From: Manihot esculenta
Lineage: Eukaryota; Streptophyta; Magnoliopsida; Malpighiales; Euphorbiaceae
Length of the DNA: 64,000 bases
Direction of reading: 5' to 3'
NCBI RefSeq assembly: GCF_001659605.2
Contig: NC_035164.2
Span: 23,478,500-23,542,499, forward strand
Position 1 is the stretch's first letter; each line of letters begins with the position of its first letter. A program made the translations under genes and the position numbers. Of the stretch, positions 60,301 through 64,000 are shown one piece after another. The notes under the pieces were generated by a model that was not told the DNA's origin, made no database searches, and worked only from the letters and a program-made list of their open reading frames with translations.

Positions 60301-62345
60301 CAGCTCCTCTAACCAGACTAACCAGGAAGAATCAGAAGTTTCTGTGGACCGACCAGTGCGAGGAGAGTTTTGAAGAGCTTAAGAAGAGGTTGACTTCAGC
60401 ACCAGTTTTAGCTCTGCCATCTAGTGGAGAGGACTTTACAGTCTTTTGTGATGCGTCCCGTGTGGGACTGGGTTGTGTGCTTATGCAGAATGAGAGGGTG
60501 ATTGCTTATGCTTCTAGGCAGCTGAAGAAGCATGAGTTGAATTACCCCACACATGACCTTGAGATGGCAGCAATAATCTTTGCACTCAAGATGTGGAGGC
60601 ATTACCTCTATGGGGTTAAATGTGAGATCTTTACAGATCATAAGAGCCTGCAATACATCCTGAGTCAAAGAGATTTGAATTTGAGACAGAGGAGATGGGT
60701 AGAGTTGCTGAGTGACTATGATTGCAAGATTCAGTATCATCCGGGTAAGGCGAATGTTGTGGCTGACGCCCTAAGCCGGAAGTCACTAGGCAGTCTATCC
60801 CACATCACGGTAGAGAGAAGACCAGTGGTGAAGGAGTTTTACAAGCTCATTGAGGAAGGTCTACAGTTGGAGTTGTCTGGTACAGGTGCCTTGGTCGCTC
60901 AGATGAAAGTGACACCCGTGTTTCTGGAGCAGGTGGCTCAGAAACAGCATGAGGACCCAGAGTTAGTGAAGATTGCCAGGACTGTTCAGTCAGGCAAGGA
61001 CAGTGAGTTCAGATTCGACAATAAGGGGATCCTCCGCTATGGGAGTCGTCTATGTGTACCAGATGACATTGGGCTAAAAGGAGACATTATGAGAGAGGCT
61101 CATAATGCAAGATACAGCATTCACCCCGGAGCCACCAAGATGTATCAAGATCTGAAAAAGGTTTATTGGTGGCCAGCTATGAAAAAAGAAGTGGCACAAT
61201 TTGTGTCAGCCTGCGAGATATGTCAGAGGGTGAAGCTGGAACATCAGAAGCCGGCTGGAATGCTTAACCCGCTACCTATCCCAGAATGGAAATGGGAGAA
61301 TATAGCTATGGACTTCGTAGTGGGGTTACCGGCGACGTCCAACAGATTGGACTCCATATGGGTGATTGTGGACAGACTCACCAAATCTGCTCACTTCATC
61401 CCTGTCAGGAGTGGCTATTCTGTGGACAAGTTGGCGCAGGTGTATGTTGATGAGATAGTCAGACTGCATGGGGTTCCTGTTTCTATAGTGTCAGATAGAG
61501 GGCCCCAGTTCACCTCCAGGTTTTGGCGGAGTCTGCAGGATGCCATGGGTACTAGATTGGATTTCAGCACTGCCTTCCATCCACAGACAGACGGACAGTC
61601 AGAGAGGACCATCCAGACCATAGAAGATATGCTCAGAATGTGTGTGCTGGACTTTGGCGGTTCTTGGAGGCAGCATCTACCTTTGGTGGAGTTTGCCTAC
61701 AATAACAGCCATCATGCTAGCATTGGGATGGCTCCATATGAAGCTTTATATGGAAGGAAGTGCAGGTCACCTGTTTGCTGGGAAGAAGTTGGAGAAAAGG
61801 CCTTGGCAGGGCCTGAGCTAGTAGAGATCACCAGCAGGGTAGTACCCTTAATCAGAGAAAGAATCAAGACAGCTGCAAGCAGACAGAAGAGTTATGCAGA
61901 CATCCGCAGAAGGCTAGTAAAGTTTCAGGAGGGGGATCTGGTATTGCTCAAGGTGTCTCCAATGAAAGGAGTGGTTCGGTTCGGGAAGAAAGGTAAGCTG
62001 GCTCCGCGGTACATCGGACCCTTCGAAGTCTTGCAAAAGATTGGGAATGTATCGTACAAGCTGGACTTACCTGCTTCTATGGCAAGAATCCACCCGGTTT
62101 TCCATGTTTCTATGTTGAGAAAATTCGTGTCAGATCCGGGCAAGGTTCTTAGTGAACCTGATGTGGAGATCCAAGAGGATCTCACCTATGTTGAGCAGCC
62201 AGTACGGATCCTAGACACCCAGATCAGGAAGCTGAGAAACAAGGAAATCCCGATGGTGAAAGTCCTGTGGAACCACCACAATATAGAAGAATGCACTTGG
62301 GAGACACGGGAGTCTATGCTCCGGCAATATCCTCATCTCTTTTAA
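57351..62345 (+). CDS. Gag-Pol polyprotein of element 2 (1664 aa from MRGTRR)
   Basis: Complete open frame parallel to element 1. The ATG at 57351 opens the shared [12 protein letters not shown] and follows an acceptor-like TTTTTCAG; the upstream extension is poorly conserved. Features in order: Pro/Tyr-rich tract, Gag core, CCHC knuckle [15 protein letters not shown] (about 452), protease [10 protein letters not shown] (about 550), RT with FIDDILVYS (about 884), RNase H with FCDAS and TDHKSL, integrase zinc finger with CEICQR, catalytic D-D-E in MDF, SDRG and QSERT, and a chromodomain-like end [14 protein letters not shown]. No stop or frameshift. Such polyproteins are cut by the internal protease and act in cytoplasmic particles, with the integrase acting in the nucleus. 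Confidence 0.95.
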   Translation: MRGTRRSARLTGVPPEDEGMSARPPTLPRAMSSRSNRDRAVRDPRRSLDLGRSRSVRGTVQGGASEDMGDDMDVEQRRDGSLGVSMSEEGVGESQGGTQASGFIQPPHYPHFAQHPGYSMGGTSDYPSFTPYPTQMPYPPYYPPYSQYPMYPPPPYYPSPANPTSENVAPPPPPAEPAAPVAQPPRPSSASGSKVKMTDYMKLGAPQFETGNDPFVYLERVKAITDEIGADDSRAIQMAGFTLKCKKAREWFKNYVNPRVDNMTWEEFANEFAGWAFPDSSRELKMIEFEQLRQTDDMSVDEYTDRFMELLPFAGQDLSTDQKKSRRYIMKLHPRYSSLVQSADRESFHAIVDMARRMEASAIIQGTVKQTVAQASGSKTPGGGRFDPSTLSAATSGSKRWGKPKGKKNKFWSKVKSSLGFGSGSSSGADNAVCARCGKPHKGVCRFGTNACFRCGQEGHIARDCPRAAPMAQSQQTASGSVAQPAAPAMTQASGRGRGRGAASSSAGYRGEGPSAPARIFTMTQQEADASNTVVAGNLVIGCSDVYVLMDPGASHSFIAPRAVERLGLMTSGLECPLWVSGPKCDPSVAESVCQCSPVFVEGRCMSADLVVLDLTDFDVILGMDWLSTHGATLDCRDKVVRFRVQDGSEVVFRGDRRGTPRGMISALQARRLLRRGCQGYLAHVRELSGQVREPASVPVVREFLDVFPDELPGLPPAREIEFEIELMPGTRPISIPPYRMAPAELKELKEQLQELVDKGFIRPSTSPWGAPVLFMRKKDGSLRLCIDYRQLNKVTTKNKYPLPRIDDLFDQLAGAGCFSKIDLRSGYHQLRIREEDVPKTAFRTRYGHFEFLVMPFGLTNAPAAFMDLMNRVFSQYLDHFVIVFIDDILVYSRNAEEHAHHLRLVLQTLREHGLYAKFSKCEFWLRSISFLGHVVSENGIEVDPKKTETVANWPRPTSVTEIRSFLGLAGYYRRFVQDFSRIAAPLTRLTRKNQKFLWTDQCEESFEELKKRLTSAPVLALPSSGEDFTVFCDASRVGLGCVLMQNERVIAYASRQLKKHELNYPTHDLEMAAIIFALKMWRHYLYGVKCEIFTDHKSLQYILSQRDLNLRQRRWVELLSDYDCKIQYHPGKANVVADALSRKSLGSLSHITVERRPVVKEFYKLIEEGLQLELSGTGALVAQMKVTPVFLEQVAQKQHEDPELVKIARTVQSGKDSEFRFDNKGILRYGSRLCVPDDIGLKGDIMREAHNARYSIHPGATKMYQDLKKVYWWPAMKKEVAQFVSACEICQRVKLEHQKPAGMLNPLPIPEWKWENIAMDFVVGLPATSNRLDSIWVIVDRLTKSAHFIPVRSGYSVDKLAQVYVDEIVRLHGVPVSIVSDRGPQFTSRFWRSLQDAMGTRLDFSTAFHPQTDGQSERTIQTIEDMLRMCVLDFGGSWRQHLPLVEFAYNNSHHASIGMAPYEALYGRKCRSPVCWEEVGEKALAGPELVEITSRVVPLIRERIKTAASRQKSYADIRRRLVKFQEGDLVLLKVSPMKGVVRFGKKGKLAPRYIGPFEVLQKIGNVSYKLDLPASMARIHPVFHVSMLRKFVSDPGKVLSEPDVEIQEDLTYVEQPVRILDTQIRKLRNKEIPMVKVLWNHHNIEECTWETRESMLRQYPHLF

Positions 62346-62415
62346 GGTTAGTCTCTATGTGTTCTATGTGTTTATTATGTATGTTACGTTTTATGTTATG
62401 CATGTACTAGTTGAG

Positions 62416-62452
62416 GAACATTCGGGGACGAATGTTCTTAAGGGGGGGAGAA
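62416..62452 (+). promoter_or_regulatory. Hairpin plus polypurine tract of element 2
   Basis: Perfect arms GAACATTCG (62416-62424) and CGAATGTTC (62429-62437) around GGGA, then AAGGGGGGGAGAA (62440-62452) directly before the LTR. The hairpin and its spacing are identical in element 1, while flanking bases differ. Confidence 0.88.
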
Positions 62453-64000
62453 TGTAATACCCGGCTAGACTCCGGTATCGGAATTCCTACCGTCCGGTGG
62501 AATCTCGGATGTCGGAGACCTCTAGAAGGGTAGAATCATGTTTTATGAAATGTTTTCATGTTTTTAATGGTTTTGAGTATGAAATTGAATGAGTTTTTAC
62601 AAGAAAAGTCCTTGGAGGAAAACCCAGGTTCGGCCGCCGAAAGTCAAGTTCGGCCGCCGAACATGCATGCGTTTTGGAGGCACGTTAGGCCCCCGAAAGC
62701 ATGAGTGAGGGAAGTCCAGGTTCGGCCGCCGAACCTCATGTTCGGCCGCTAAACATGGCATGCATGCGGAGGCACATTCGGACCCCGAACGTGGTCTGGC
62801 CAGCCACTATAAAAGGGTCCCTTAGCCGAAAACGGGCGAGCTTTTCCCCATTTTCGGCCAAGGTGAGCTTTCCGCCGTCCCTCACCCATTTTTGATGTTC
62901 TTCCTCTAAATCTTTCAAGATTTTCACTTGTTTTCACTTGGTTTTGAAGATTTAAGCTTTTGAAACAAGTTTTGGAGCTTTGGAAACCCAGGAGCTCATT
63001 TTCGTGGATCTCCAAGTTTAGGTCGTCTCTCTCTCGATCTTCAAGAGGTAAAAGCCAATCTTAAGCTCCTTGAATGTTTTAAGCAAGTTTTTATGAGTTC
63101 TATGGGTAGAAATGCATGCTAGGTTAATGTTGATGTTTTGAACAATGTGTGTGGATTTTGTGTGTTTGAAGTGTTGTAGTTGGGGTATATGACTGCTTGA
63201 GACCCCTAGGAACTTGTATGCATGTTTTAGTTGAGATTTATGCATGATTTAAGGTTTGGAGGCGAAATGTGCAAAGGGAGCCAAGTTTCTGCCCTTGGCA
63301 GAAACCAGGTTCGGCAGCCGAAGGCACTTTCGGCCGCCGAACATGGCTGGGAAGGCAGCCCTTCGGCTGCCGAAGTTGCCCCCGAAAGGGAGACTTTCGT
63401 CTCTGTCGGGCAGTTTCGGCCGCCGAAAGTGCCGCCGAACATGCATGAGTTTCGTCTCTGTCTGGGAGTTTCGGCCGCCGAAGGTGCCGCCGAACTTGCC
63501 TGACTTTCGGCTCTGGAGGGACTTTCGGCCGCCGAACCTGCCGCCGAAAGTGCCCTGTTCAGCCATTTCTTGCATGTTTTTATGTGATGTTTTCAGGATG
63601 CTTTAGGGGGTTTTTGGGGAGTAGATTAGAGTTATGTTCTAGCATGTTTGGTCCCTCATTTGAGTCCACCTGTGTAGGTTCGGACCCGAGGAACCGAGGA
63701 CCCCAGCAGTGAGTTCAGCTGCTTTGGTGTTGTCAGAGTCAGCCAGAGGTGAGTGGAACTAAACTTAATCTTTTAAATTAAATGTTTTATCATGTTTCAT
63801 GCATCATGATTATGCAATAGGATGATTGCATTAGTATTCACGAATATGCCGCATTGCATCGATTGTTGTTGATGTGGGTGAATGTTGGATGACCCAATTA
63901 GTCCATGACAGGAAGACCAGGACCCCATTCTACGGCCTGTCACGGAAATGAAAGACCAGGACCCCATTCTACGGCCTGGCACGATTGTGGACTCGAAGAC
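62453..64000 (+). repeat. 3' LTR of element 2, cut by the window end
   Basis: Matches the 5' LTR from 54824 with about eleven single-base differences in 1548 bp, mostly C/T or G/A. One of them lies in the first donor region (GTAAAAGCC instead of GTAAGAGCC, 63048). Confidence 0.93.

Larger units (their letters stand above)
54824..64000 (+). mobile_element. Ty3/gypsy chromovirus, element 2 (runs past the window end)
   Basis: 5' LTR 54824-57078, PBS at 57082, open Gag-Pol frame, PPT 62440-62452, and the first 1548 bp of the 3' LTR from 62453. If the LTRs are equal in length the element ends near 64707. It is a different family from element 1: the proteins are close but the LTRs are much diverged. 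About eleven differences by eye between the LTR parts that can be compared indicate a recent insertion, though older than element 1. Confidence 0.94.

Overview
This is a nuclear window from a dicot plant. The evidence is spliced genes with GT-AG introns, very AT-rich intergenic DNA and long Ty3/gypsy and Ty1/copia retrotransposons. A Euphorbiaceae genome such as cassava or a relative is my guess, not something the sequence proves. There is no prokaryotic, organellar, rRNA, tRNA or CRISPR content.

Host genes. All host genes seen lie on the minus strand and belong to one tandemly amplified family with an N-terminal MATH (TRAF-like) domain and a C-terminal coiled coil, the architecture of the Arabidopsis RTM3-type proteins. 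Three copies have complete exon sets and open reading frames: C (10679-13351), D (30042-32214) and E (52148-54290). A fourth shows only its promoter, 5'UTR exon and part of intron 1 at the left edge (1-430); its coding part lies outside. Copy B (42982-46568) is a longer, older paralogue with two nonsense codons and frameshifts. Copy A (7925-8377) is a broken last-exon fragment.

Duplications. About 150-8377 is repeated at about 32960-43438 at very high identity, and both copies carry the same solo LTR with the same target-site duplication. About 8936-13420, 28700-32350 and 50640-54480 are three copies of the C/D/E gene block. Copies D and E also share a flanking gypsy remnant (27419-28147, 47370-49357).

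Mobile DNA. Two nearly intact Ty3/gypsy chromoviruses (probably Tekay/Del group) sit on the plus strand. Element 1 (16266-25289, TSD ATAAG) has an open Gag-Pol frame and an 846-bp deletion in its 3' LTR. Element 2 (54824 to beyond 64000) is also open and has landed in intron 1 of gene E. Three related solo LTRs are at 5249-7446, 40345-42503 (the same insertion, duplicated) and 35184-37492 (minus strand). Older copia, gypsy and LINE remnants fill several gaps.

The least expected signal is inside the LTRs. Four diverged LTR families share (i) dense arrays of the 13-mer TTCGGCCGCCGAA, (ii) at one equivalent position a tandem array of short stem-loops whose loop sequence differs completely between families and whose stems change in a base-pair-preserving way, and (iii) conserved splice-site-like donors and acceptors that would place the second 13-mer array and the stem-loop array in two separate introns of the leader RNA. 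A perfect 9-bp hairpin also abuts the polypurine tract of both full elements.
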